The notes under the pieces: model-generated
Told to the model about the DNA's origin: nothing
The model's input: the letters and a program-made list of their open reading frames with translations, nothing else
Database searches by the model: none
DNA from: an uncultured Pseudophaeobacter sp.
GTDB lineage: Bacteria > Pseudomonadota > Alphaproteobacteria > Rhodobacterales > Rhodobacteraceae
DNA: 64,000 bases
NCBI GenBank assembly: GCA_905479575.1
Contig: CAJQNB010000003.1
Coordinates: 1 to 64,000, forward strand
Direction of reading: 5' to 3'
Program-made: the position numbers and the translations under genes
Shown: positions 9,108 to 16,950 of the stretch, in pieces
Numbering within the stretch: the first letter of the stretch is position 1
Layout: each line of letters begins with the position of its first letter

Positions 9108-10337
9108 TTAGCCCTGCGCGCCCGCTGCCAAGGCCTGCGCCGCCGCGCTCAAGCCGCCAGCCCCATGGGGGATCTCCAGCGCCTGCATCCCGGTCTCGAT
9201 GCCGCCCAGCAGCCCCATGATCATCTGACCGTTTACATGCCCCATATGGCCAAGGCGGAAATAGCCGTGCCACGCAGGGCTGCCCGCGGGCGCCAAGCCC
9301 AGGCCAATCCCCAGCGTTAGCCCCAGGTTCTGCTCCAACCACGCGCGCAGCTCGCTGGCGCGCGGCGCGGGCAGCTGCAACGCCGTGACCGCATGCGAAC
9401 GCAACGCAGGATCCGTTACATTCATCCGCAGCCCCTGCTCGGGCGCATCAATTTGTCCCCAGGTCTCACAGGCGGCCCAGATTGCCTGTGCCAGGGTGGC
9501 ATGCCGGGCCCAGACCTGCTGCAGACCTTCGCCGTGGATCAGGTCCAAAGCAGCGCGCAGCCCGTACAGGTGATGTGTCGGGGCGGTGCCGCCAAAATAC
9601 TGGTAGAACTCCTGCGGGGTGGCCCGTGGGGTCCAATCCCAATAGCGGCTGATCCTTGGCAGGCGGGCGCGGGCCTCGGCCGCTTTGTCGTTGAAAAACA
9701 CAAAGCTCACCCCCGCTGGGGTCATCAGCCCCTTTTGACAGGCGGCAACCATGACATCGACGCCCCAGGCATCCATCTCAAACCGGTCACAGCCCAGGGA
9801 GGCGATGCAATCCGTCATCAGCAAGGCCGGGTGCCCCGCAGCATCCATTGCCGTGCGCAGGGCCGCGATATCATTGCGAATGGAGCTGGAGGTATCCACA
9901 TGCACCCCCAGAACCGCCTTGATGTCATGCGCCTTATCCGCAGTCAGCCGCTCCGCCACCTGGGATAGGTCCCAGGCCGCAGTCGTACCAAAGTCAAGCA
10001 CTTCAACCTCGATGCCCAGGGCCTCGGCCATTTCTGACCAGCCGATGGCAAAGCGCCCCGAGGCCGGCACCAGCACCCGGTCCCCGGGCTGCAGGGTATT
10101 CATCAGCGCCGCTTCCCAGGCGCCATGGCCATTGGCGATATAGATCGCCACAAAATGAGCGGTGCCAGCCAAGGCCTTGAGATCCGGCACTAGTCTGTCG
10201 GTGAGGGTCACAAGTTCGCCTGCATAAATATTGGGCGAAGGCCGATGCATTGCCTGCAGCACCGGGTCCGGGATCACGGAGGGGCCCGGAATGGCCAAAT
10301 AGGGCCGTCCGCCCGATGGGTTTGAGGTTGCACGCAT
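9108..10337 (-). CDS. Class V PLP-dependent aminotransferase (alanine/serine-glyoxylate aminotransferase family)
   Basis: The 409-residue protein belongs to the class V aminotransferases that include serine-glyoxylate and alanine-glyoxylate transaminases. Visible are the N-terminal IPGPSVIPDPVLQAMHRP, the ANGHGAWEAALMN cofactor loop, a HVDTSSS substrate segment, and the PLP lysine in ACQKGLMTPAG (K202). I chose ATG 10337 because it is the first methionine before the conserved PGPS motif. No serine-cycle genes are adjacent. The 271 bp upstream to the ABC exporter hold no further gene that I can support. Confidence 0.87.
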   Translation of the reverse strand: MRATSNPSGGRPYLAIPGPSVIPDPVLQAMHRPSPNIYAGELVTLTDRLVPDLKALAGTAHFVAIYIANGHGAWEAALMNTLQPGDRVLVPASGRFAIGWSEMAEALGIEVEVLDFGTTAAWDLSQVAERLTADKAHDIKAVLGVHVDTSSSIRNDIAALRTAMDAAGHPALLMTDCIASLGCDRFEMDAWGVDVMVAACQKGLMTPAGVSFVFFNDKAAEARARLPRISRYWDWTPRATPQEFYQYFGGTAPTHHLYGLRAALDLIHGEGLQQVWARHATLAQAIWAACETWGQIDAPEQGLRMNVTDPALRSHAVTALQLPAPRASELRAWLEQNLGLTLGIGLGLAPAGSPAWHGYFRLGHMGHVNGQMIMGLLGGIETGMQALEIPHGAGGLSAAAQALAAGAQG

Positions 10338-10608
10338 CTGTATTGTCCCAAATAGGATCGGCCCCGCCTCCTGCGGCCCCGACCAGGTGAATTTCGGGCT
10401 AACCCTAGCCTGCACTTTGGCGAGGTCAATTGCGGAAATCCCCTGTCCGCAGCCCGGCAATTGCTTTCAGCGCCGGGGGTGGGAGCGCCAAGAGGAGCAG
10501 CACAACGCTTGCACCCCGGCCATGAGCTGCTTAAATGGCCCAATCAAGTCACGAGAAGGCGCCAGATGACACCTCAGTTTCGACGCTCTCCAGCCGGGCA
10601 ATCCCATT

Positions 10609-12468
10609 ATGAGCAATGAACACACCTCCTCCCGCGAGCTGTTGGGTTGGCTTTGGCGCGGCTATCTGCGTCAGTACATGGGGCTCTTGGGCATCGCGGT
10701 TGTCTTTATGCTGGTTGAAGGCGCCACTATGGGCGCGCTTGGCTACATGATGCAGCCGATGTTCGATCTGGTCTTTGTCGCCGGCAATACCAATGCGCTG
10801 TTCTGGGTCAGCCTGGCCTTTCTGGCCATCTTCTCCTTACGTGGTATTTCCAGCGTCACCCAGAAGGTGCTGCTCAGCAAGGTTTCGCAGACCTCTGCTG
10901 CGGGTCTGCGCAAGGACATGCTGGCGCGTCTGATCCGCCAGGATCCCTCCTTTCACCAGTCCCATGCCCCCGGATTGCTGTTGCAGCGGGTGCAAAGCGA
11001 TGTCAGCGCGATCAATGCGGTCTGGCAGGCAATGATCACCGGTGCGGGCCGCGATCTGGTGGCCTTGGTCGCGGTGCTGAGTGTCGCCGTCAGCATTGAT
11101 TGGCGCTGGACCGCCATTTTGCTCATTGGCGTTCCGGGGCTGTTGCTGCCGATCTCCCTGTTGCAAAAATATGTCCGCCGCAGGGCCTCGGAGGCGCGCG
11201 ACCTTGGCGCTACCCTGGCCACCCGGCTGGATGAGATCTTTCATGGCATTGTGCCGATCAAGCTCAACAATCTCGAAGAGTATCAACTCAAGCGGTTCTC
11301 CGATCACACCGACAATTTTGTCAAAGCCGAGGTGAAATCCGCCTTTGGCACCTCGGCGATCTCCGGCATGACCGATATTATGGCCGGTGTCGGCTTTATG
11401 GCGGTGCTGCTCTATGGCGGCTCTGAAATCATTGCCGGCGAAAAGTCCGTTGGCCAATTCATGAGCTTCTTCACCTCAATTGGTCTTTCCTTTGAGCCCA
11501 TGCGCCGCCTGGCCAATATCTCTGGCATCTGGCAGGCCGCCGCCGCCGCCCTGGAACGGATCAAGGCGCTGATGGATGCGCCAATCCTGCTCACCTCCCC
11601 CGACAGCCCCAAACCCGCCCCCCAAGGCCTGCCTGGCATTCACCTGAAAGATGTCACGCTGAATTATGGCGAGGCGGAAATCCTGCGCGCGCTGACACTT
11701 GACGCCGAAGCGGGCAAGACCACCGCCCTGGTGGGCGCCTCCGGAGCTGGTAAATCCACCATTTTCAACCTGTTGACCCGCATGGTCGATCCTCAGCACG
11801 GCACCGTGCAGATCAATGACACCAGCGTTGCCGATCTGGCCACCAATGATCTGCGCGGCATGTTTTCCGTGGTCACCCAAGAAGGCCTGTTGTTTGACGA
11901 AACCCTGCGTGAAAACATCGTTCTGGGCCGTACCGATGTCAGCGATGAAGACCTGAAAAAAGCGCTGGAAGACTCCCATGTGGCGGATTTTCTGGAAAAG
12001 CTGCCTGATGGGTTGGAGACCCTCGTGGGTCCGCGTGGCTCAGCGCTTTCCGGTGGGCAACGCCAGCGGGTGGTGATTGCCCGCGCCCTGTTGCGCGATA
12101 CGCCGGTACTGTTGCTGGACGAAGCCACCTCGGCGCTGGATGCACAGTCCGAAAAGGTGGTGCAACAGGCGCTGGACAGCCTCGCAGGTGGGCGCACCAC
12201 CCTGGTGATCGCCCATCGCCTGTCCACCGTGCGCAACGCCGACAAGATCATCGTGATGGAGCGGGGTCAGGTCGCCGATCAGGGCACCCACCAGGAGTTG
12301 ATCGAACGCGGTGGCATCTATGCCGATCTCTACCGGTTGCAGTTTCAGGATGGCAAAACCCTGCTCGACCCCAAAGGCATGGCCGCGCAGCAGCCTACAG
12401 CCCGGGCACAGGAGCAAACGGTCCCAAATGGCTGGCTCCGGCGCTTGATGACGCGGATCCTGGGCTGA
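10609..12468 (+). CDS. ABC transporter, fused membrane and ATPase domains (MsbA-like exporter)
   Basis: This 619-residue half-transporter has an N-terminal type IV exporter membrane domain (six helices, about residues 20-310) fused to a nucleotide-binding domain. Walker A is GASGAGKST (about 376-384), the signature LSGGQRQR lies near 480, and Walker B is VLLLDEATSALD. It should act as a homodimer in the inner membrane. MsbA-like proteins export lipids or drugs; no substrate can be assigned. A basic/hydrophobic C-terminal tail of about 40 residues follows the ATPase. The glycosyltransferase gene next to it points the other way. Confidence 0.9.
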   Translation: MSNEHTSSRELLGWLWRGYLRQYMGLLGIAVVFMLVEGATMGALGYMMQPMFDLVFVAGNTNALFWVSLAFLAIFSLRGISSVTQKVLLSKVSQTSAAGLRKDMLARLIRQDPSFHQSHAPGLLLQRVQSDVSAINAVWQAMITGAGRDLVALVAVLSVAVSIDWRWTAILLIGVPGLLLPISLLQKYVRRRASEARDLGATLATRLDEIFHGIVPIKLNNLEEYQLKRFSDHTDNFVKAEVKSAFGTSAISGMTDIMAGVGFMAVLLYGGSEIIAGEKSVGQFMSFFTSIGLSFEPMRRLANISGIWQAAAAALERIKALMDAPILLTSPDSPKPAPQGLPGIHLKDVTLNYGEAEILRALTLDAEAGKTTALVGASGAGKSTIFNLLTRMVDPQHGTVQINDTSVADLATNDLRGMFSVVTQEGLLFDETLRENIVLGRTDVSDEDLKKALEDSHVADFLEKLPDGLETLVGPRGSALSGGQRQRVVIARALLRDTPVLLLDEATSALDAQSEKVVQQALDSLAGGRTTLVIAHRLSTVRNADKIIVMERGQVADQGTHQELIERGGIYADLYRLQFQDGKTLLDPKGMAAQQPTARAQEQTVPNGWLRRLMTRILG

Positions 12469-12510
12469 CCCCGGTCGCCCTTCCCGGCGCGGCGCTATTC
12501 CGAGCAGTGG

Positions 12511-13200
12511 CTATTTTTGATAGTCGCGCGCCAGTTTGTCGGGTTCAGCCCCCAGGAAATAGCGCAACAGGGTCCAGAGATTGCCCGCACCGCGACGCAG
12601 CCAGCCGTCCCGTTGATAGCGCGCGGCGCTGGTCAGGGCGGTGATCGGTAGCGCCGTCAGGCCGGTGAGGCGGCGCACCAGGGCCACATCCTCCATCAAG
12701 GGCTGATCAGGGTATTCTCCGGCCGACACATAGACCGCACGCGGGATCAGCAGCCCCTGATCGCCATAGGGCAGCCCAAAGACCCGCGCCCGAAAGTTTG
12801 CCCAGCCTGCCACCCATGCGGGCCAGGCTCCTTTAGTGCGAAATTTCAGTTGGAAATAGCCAGGCTGTCCCACGTCTCCCGCGCCCGCCTGCAGATGTGT
12901 CGCCACCGCTGCAGCCCAGCCCTGGGCCAGTTGCGTATCCGCATGCAGCACCAGCAACCACTCCCCACGGGCAGCCGCACAGCCCCGGCGCAGCTGCCCA
13001 CCGCGCGATGCAGCGCCGCTGACCAGCTCCGCCCCGGCCTCTTCTGCCAGTTGCAGCGTTGCATCATCAGAACCGCCATCGCTGATCACCAGCTCCCGGA
13101 TCAGCCCCTCCGCCAGCCCCTCCATCAAAGCTTCAAGGCAGCGCGGCAGCTCGGCAGCCGCATTCAGGGTGGGTATCACGACAGTAATCGGCGCGGGCAT
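12511..13200 (-). CDS. Family 2 glycosyltransferase, TIGR04283 (rSAM/selenodomain-associated) type
   Basis: The protein (229 aa) begins with the GT2 signature ITVVIPTLNAAAELPRCL and has the nucleotide-sugar motif ISDGGSDD and a DxD-like HADT. The later segments FGLPYGDQGLLIPR and PLMEDVALVRRL are characteristic of the TIGR04283 group, whose members often sit beside a TIGR04282 transferase and a radical SAM protein. Neither partner is nearby here. ATG 13200 is preferred over GTG/ATG starts upstream because it has CAGGAAA at good spacing and begins the domain directly. The shared upstream region holds a 12-bp inverted repeat. Confidence 0.88.
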   Translation of the reverse strand: MPAPITVVIPTLNAAAELPRCLEALMEGLAEGLIRELVISDGGSDDATLQLAEEAGAELVSGAASRGGQLRRGCAAARGEWLLVLHADTQLAQGWAAAVATHLQAGAGDVGQPGYFQLKFRTKGAWPAWVAGWANFRARVFGLPYGDQGLLIPRAVYVSAGEYPDQPLMEDVALVRRLTGLTALPITALTSAARYQRDGWLRRGAGNLWTLLRYFLGAEPDKLARDYQK

Positions 13201-13228
13201 GGTGTTTTCCTGGTTCAACTCAGATCTC

Positions 13229-13264
13229 ATTCCTATATCACTAGGCTACGGGATATAGGAATGG
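13229..13264. promoter_or_regulatory. Perfect 12-bp inverted repeat in a divergent promoter
   Basis: CATTCCTATATC (13229-13240) and GATATAGGAATG (13253-13264) are perfect inverted copies around a 12-base spacer. They lie between the glycosyltransferase and ygfZ starts. Each arm contains a TATA-rich -10-like hexamer, so it may be an operator or a pair of symmetric promoters. Confidence 0.6.
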
Positions 13265-13359
13265 GCTTGACCATACCTCGACGGACAGCCCCGCCCTGAG
13301 ACTAAGACCACACCACCGCCCGCAGGCATGAAAGCCCGGGCAGCTTTGGAGACAACAGC

Positions 13360-14094
13360 ATGCGCGCGCGCAAAATTCTTCGCCTATCCGGGGCAGATGC
13401 CCGCGATTTTCTACAGGGGCTGATCACCAGTGATGTCAGCAAGATTGACCAGGGTTTGGTCTATGCCGCCCTGCTGACGCCCCAGGGCAAATATCTCGCC
13501 GATTTCTTTCTGGCCGCTGATGGCGCGGATGTGCTGCTGGATGCAGATGCGGATCAGGCCGAGGCCCTGCTCAAGCGGCTCACCATGTATCGTTTGCGCT
13601 CCAAGGTCGACATCTCCCTAACTGACCTACAGGTGATGCGCGGCACCGGCCCCGCCCCCGCAGGCGCCCTGGCGGATCCGCGTCATGGGGATCTGGGCTG
13701 GCGGCTGATCGGAACCGAGGGCGGCGAGGATGACAGCGACTGGGAGGCGCTGCATGTCGCCCATTGCATCCCGCGCAGCGGTATCGAGCTGGGACCAGAC
13801 AGCTATATTCTGGAGGCCGGATTTGAGGCCCTGAACGGGGTGGATTTCCGCAAAGGCTGCTATGTCGGCCAAGAGGTCACCGCCCGCATGAAACACAAGA
13901 CCGAGCTGCGCAAAGGGCTGCGCGTGGTGGAAATCAGCGGCGCAGCGCCTGTGGGCAGCGACATCACCGCCGGTGGAAAGGTGGTCGGAACCCTGTTCAG
14001 CCAATCCGGTGGCCGCGCGATTGCCTATCTGCGCTTTGACCGCGCCAAGGAAGAGATGGCCGCAGGCGAGGCCCAGTTGCACTGGCAGACCTGA
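13360..14094 (+). CDS. ygfZ: YgfZ/GcvT-domain folate-binding protein
   Basis: The 244-residue protein belongs to the YgfZ (IBA57/COG0354) family, tetrahydrofolate-binding proteins that help assemble or repair iron-sulfur clusters in enzymes such as MiaB. The defining motif KGCYVGQE is present at about residues 165-172, and the N-terminus shows the family's RDFLQGLITSD segment. The start has TTGGAGAC upstream. It is shorter than E. coli YgfZ, as is common in alphaproteobacteria. RimO, itself an Fe-S methylthiotransferase, lies elsewhere in this window but is not linked. Confidence 0.9.
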   Translation: MRARKILRLSGADARDFLQGLITSDVSKIDQGLVYAALLTPQGKYLADFFLAADGADVLLDADADQAEALLKRLTMYRLRSKVDISLTDLQVMRGTGPAPAGALADPRHGDLGWRLIGTEGGEDDSDWEALHVAHCIPRSGIELGPDSYILEAGFEALNGVDFRKGCYVGQEVTARMKHKTELRKGLRVVEISGAAPVGSDITAGGKVVGTLFSQSGGRAIAYLRFDRAKEEMAAGEAQLHWQT

Positions 14095-14246
14095 CGGGCT
14101 AGGCTCTATTTCTCGACAGACTGCAAATTTTTTCTCGCCTTATCATTTTGTTACACCTTTACAGCCAAGCCTGTTCCCTAGGACGGCTCCTCTCTCTATT
14201 TCTCCAGAGAGGTACGTTTCAGCAAACCTATTTTCTCGGAGTCCCC

Positions 14247-14807
14247 ATGCGCCGCCATTGCCTTGCTCTTGCCCTGACCATCCTGCCAGCCCTGCCCGCC
14301 ACAGCCCAGTACTGGGAATTTGGCGACTGGCGTGTCTTTGTTGAAACACATGAATCCACCGAACACACCAGCCATACCTGCACCGCCTCGACCGGTGGCG
14401 ATGGCGACCCCTCGCTGCGATTGTCGGTCTATGATCTGGATGGCGGCCCTCCTGATAGCTATCCGGCGCCAACGCTCTACGAATCCGCCGTCCGCGGCTA
14501 TCCTACGCAGGTGCAAAACGGCCAGGCGGTGGGCTTTGTCTTTGACCAGCAAGCCGCCTTTTATGCCATCGCCAATGGCTATTTCGACGCCGATGGCTTT
14601 GCCCAGGCTGAAGCCGCCCCGCGCTGGCAAGACACTATCAACATGCTGCGCTGGATGAAGGCTGGCCAGTCCATTGATATCCGCACAGTCCAGCCCTACG
14701 GTCCCGGCCAGCCGGTCATGCAGGCCTCGTTGCGAGGATTTACCGCCGCCTATGGCAAGATGATGGATGAATGCGGCTTCTCGATCGAGATCACCGATCC
14801 CAACTAA
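14247..14807 (+). CDS. Secreted protein, invasion-associated locus B (IalB)-like
   Basis: A 186-residue protein with a clear signal peptide (LALALTILPALPATAQ, cleavage after about residue 20). The mature part begins YWEFGDWRVFVE, has a Cys near the N-terminus and a second in the final CGFSIEI, and shows MKAGQSIDI and QASLRGFTAAYGKM near the C-terminus. This arrangement resembles IalB-family periplasmic proteins, which are common and poorly understood in alphaproteobacteria. I base the family call on pattern, not a search. ATG 14247 is chosen because it starts the signal peptide and CTCGGAG precedes it. Confidence 0.6.
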   Translation: MRRHCLALALTILPALPATAQYWEFGDWRVFVETHESTEHTSHTCTASTGGDGDPSLRLSVYDLDGGPPDSYPAPTLYESAVRGYPTQVQNGQAVGFVFDQQAAFYAIANGYFDADGFAQAEAAPRWQDTINMLRWMKAGQSIDIRTVQPYGPGQPVMQASLRGFTAAYGKMMDECGFSIEITDPN

Positions 14808-14862
14808 CAGCTGACCCCGATCCCGGGCAGGCTTTGCCCCGGAAGCCGCCTTTTGCCTTGGA

Positions 14863-15327
14863 TCAGAAATCCCCCGGCGCGCATTGCAGGCAGGTCAGCC
14901 CCTCTGCGCGCCACAGATCCACCACCGAGCTGCGATCATCCACAACGATCCAGGGCTCAAAGCCATCCGCCCGCATTTCTGCCAGCAACAGCCGCTTCAC
15001 ATCCGGGTCGCTCATTTCGTCCTGCCCCGTTGGTCGCAGATAAAGCGCATCACAGGCCAGGTCGTTTGCCGCCAGCCAGGCCGCAGTGTAATCTGTCCAG
15101 CCCGCAGGCCGCCCGGAACAGATCACGATGGTTTCGCCCACCTGTTTGAGCCGCCTAAGCAGATGCGCCACGGGGGCGATGACTTCGGCCTCGGCCATGG
15201 CCTGATGAAAGGCCTCCCAGTTCTTCACCTCGCCATGCACCAGATGCCCCAGCCGGGGCGCATCAAATTGGGCAAGGGTGCCATCGACATCAAAAACGAC
15301 ACAGGGCCGCCCGGTTTCAGAGCGCAT
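14863..15327 (-). CDS. HAD phosphatase of the T4 polynucleotide kinase 3'-phosphatase type
   Basis: The protein (154 aa) shows HAD motif I FDVDGT (D13, D15), motif II SGR (71-73), a lysine near 111 and motif IV VVDDRSSVVDLWR (D130, D131). The ending VVDLWRAEGLTCLQCAPGDF is very close to the end of the phosphatase domain of phage T4 Pnkp as I remember it. There is no kinase domain. The start at 15327 has AAGGAGG seven bases upstream and overlaps the end of the previous gene by 11 bp, making it the last gene of the six-gene operon starting near 20660. Family members remove phosphates from nucleic-acid 3' ends or small molecules; the substrate here is unknown. Confidence 0.75.
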   Translation of the reverse strand: MRSETGRPCVVFDVDGTLAQFDAPRLGHLVHGEVKNWEAFHQAMAEAEVIAPVAHLLRRLKQVGETIVICSGRPAGWTDYTAAWLAANDLACDALYLRPTGQDEMSDPDVKRLLLAEMRADGFEPWIVVDDRSSVVDLWRAEGLTCLQCAPGDF

Positions 15328-15883
15328 GTGCAACCTCCTTATGGCTATCATTCACCCAGACAAACGAAATCGGATGGGCGTTTGGCGCGCGGGCGCCGGT
15401 GCTGTGTTGTCCCGCCAACAGGCGGGTGGCGCGGATCACCCCGGAATGACAGACCAGAACCGGCAGGCGATCTTGCGCCTGCGCACAGCACGCGGTTATG
15501 GCCTCGGCAACCCGGATGATCATCTCTGACCAGTCTTCGCCGCCTTCCGGCCGCCCCGCGCGCGGTGGCAGCTCTGCCAGCGGCGCGCCTTCAAAACACC
15601 CCCAGTCTCTTTCTCGCAGGCCGGGGTGGCAGTGGAATTCCTGATCCGGAAACCCCAGCTGACAGGTCTGTTGTGCGCGCTCCAAGGGGCTGGAAAACAG
15701 CGCAATGGCGCCCGGCCATGGATGCCCGCGCAAAGCCCGCGCCTGCTGGCGGCCCAAATCCGTAAGCGAAACATCCAACCGCCCGGCGATAATGCTGTCG
15801 CGGTTTGCGGTGGTCTGCCCATGGCGGATCAGGCAAATGCTCTGCGACGGCAGCTTTGGCCAGGATGGGGAGGCCGCGCTCAT
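15317..15883 (-). CDS. Histidine phosphatase (phosphoglycerate mutase-like) family protein
   Basis: The 188-residue protein has the phosphohistidine motif LIRHGQTTANR (H21), a second conserved region RALRGHPWPGAIALFSSPLE, and the catalytic acid/His region LVCHSGVIRA near the C-terminus. These enzymes hydrolyse small phosphomonoesters through a phosphohistidine. Its start overlaps the stop of the metallo-hydrolase gene in an ATGA, so it is translationally coupled. Together with the downstream HAD protein it gives the operon two unrelated phosphatases. Confidence 0.88.
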   Translation of the reverse strand: MSAASPSWPKLPSQSICLIRHGQTTANRDSIIAGRLDVSLTDLGRQQARALRGHPWPGAIALFSSPLERAQQTCQLGFPDQEFHCHPGLRERDWGCFEGAPLAELPPRAGRPEGGEDWSEMIIRVAEAITACCAQAQDRLPVLVCHSGVIRATRLLAGQHSTGARAPNAHPISFVWVNDSHKEVAHAL

Positions 15884-16950
15884 AGCGGGATACTCTCATG
15901 CATAAAGACCTCGGCGCCCAGACCCTCTTCCACCAGATAATCCTCGGGGCTGATACAAAAGGCCGGGGCAAAGCGTTTTGCCCCAAGGCGGCGCAGCATC
16001 TTGATCTGATCCCCCAGCGGAGGGTGCACATTCCAGCGTTGGAAATAGCCGCCGGGCACCGCGCAGATGCCACGGGCATGGGCGGTCATATGACCAGTGA
16101 AAATCACATGGGCATCGCGCCCCAGTCGTCCACTTTCTCGCCAGGCCCGCACATAGCCCCAAGCCGCGCCCCCATCCGCATTGGGGGTGTCGCAGATCAA
16201 AAACCGCGCCTGCTCCAGATCGCCGCGCTGCAGCAGAGGTGCAATCTCCTGCGCCCGCGGGCTTAGACCGCCGCGCGCCAGCGCTGCCGTCAGCGCAGCG
16301 CGACATTCCGGGTCAAGGATCACCGCCTCCACACCAAAACGCTGCACCAGATGCAGTGCCATTTCCCCGGCCCGTCCCGAGGGCGGCACCGGCAGCAGGA
16401 TCTGCCCAGGCAACTGGTCGATCAACTGATCCAAAGCGGCAAAGCGTTCGCACTGCGCAACCGGATCCAGCTGGTACGAGCAATCCAGAATGGCCGTCGC
16501 TGCGGCGGGCGGCGGATCAAAGGCAAACCAGTTGGATTCCTCGGACCAATCGCCGGAGTAAAACAGCCCGGCGCCAATATCAAAATGCATCCAGATGCCG
16601 CCCAGTGCATGCCCATTGCGGCCGGTGGTCAGGCGAATGCCGTCAATCAGCACCTCGCCCTGTTCCGGCAAGAGCCGCACCTCTGCCGCCGGGGGCAGCG
16701 CCTGCGCCGTCTGCGCCGTGGCATAGATCGGCAGTCCTGCCTCAACCGCATAGGCGGCACCACCGATGTGGTCGATATGGTCATGGGTGATAAACACCGC
16801 ATCTGCCCCGACCAGCCAGGCCGGGTCAAAATGTGCGTTGGCCTCTGGTCCGAACCCGCAGTCCAACAACCAGGTTTTGCCCTCAACACAGAGGCGCATA
16901 CAGGCTGGGCCTTTGTCGCCAATGCCCGACAATACTTCTATCGTGTTCAT
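15880..16950 (-). CDS. Metallo-beta-lactamase-fold hydrolase
   Basis: The protein (356 aa) has the zinc motif HDHIDHIGG (H56, H58, D60, H61), a further His in NGHALGG (H114) and Asp in YSGDWSEES (D134). The long C-terminal half contains IFTGHMTAHARG and WNVHPPLGDQIKMLRRLGAK. This spacing recalls the beta-CASP branch (RNase J/CPSF-73-like enzymes), where such His residues complete the site, but I cannot confirm a beta-CASP insert by eye. Its start codon abuts the stop of the ATPase gene with no gap, so it belongs to the transporter operon. A phosphodiesterase or nuclease role is possible. Confidence 0.82.
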   Translation of the reverse strand: MNTIEVLSGIGDKGPACMRLCVEGKTWLLDCGFGPEANAHFDPAWLVGADAVFITHDHIDHIGGAAYAVEAGLPIYATAQTAQALPPAAEVRLLPEQGEVLIDGIRLTTGRNGHALGGIWMHFDIGAGLFYSGDWSEESNWFAFDPPPAAATAILDCSYQLDPVAQCERFAALDQLIDQLPGQILLPVPPSGRAGEMALHLVQRFGVEAVILDPECRAALTAALARGGLSPRAQEIAPLLQRGDLEQARFLICDTPNADGGAAWGYVRAWRESGRLGRDAHVIFTGHMTAHARGICAVPGGYFQRWNVHPPLGDQIKMLRRLGAKRFAPAFCISPEDYLVEEGLGAEVFMHESIPL

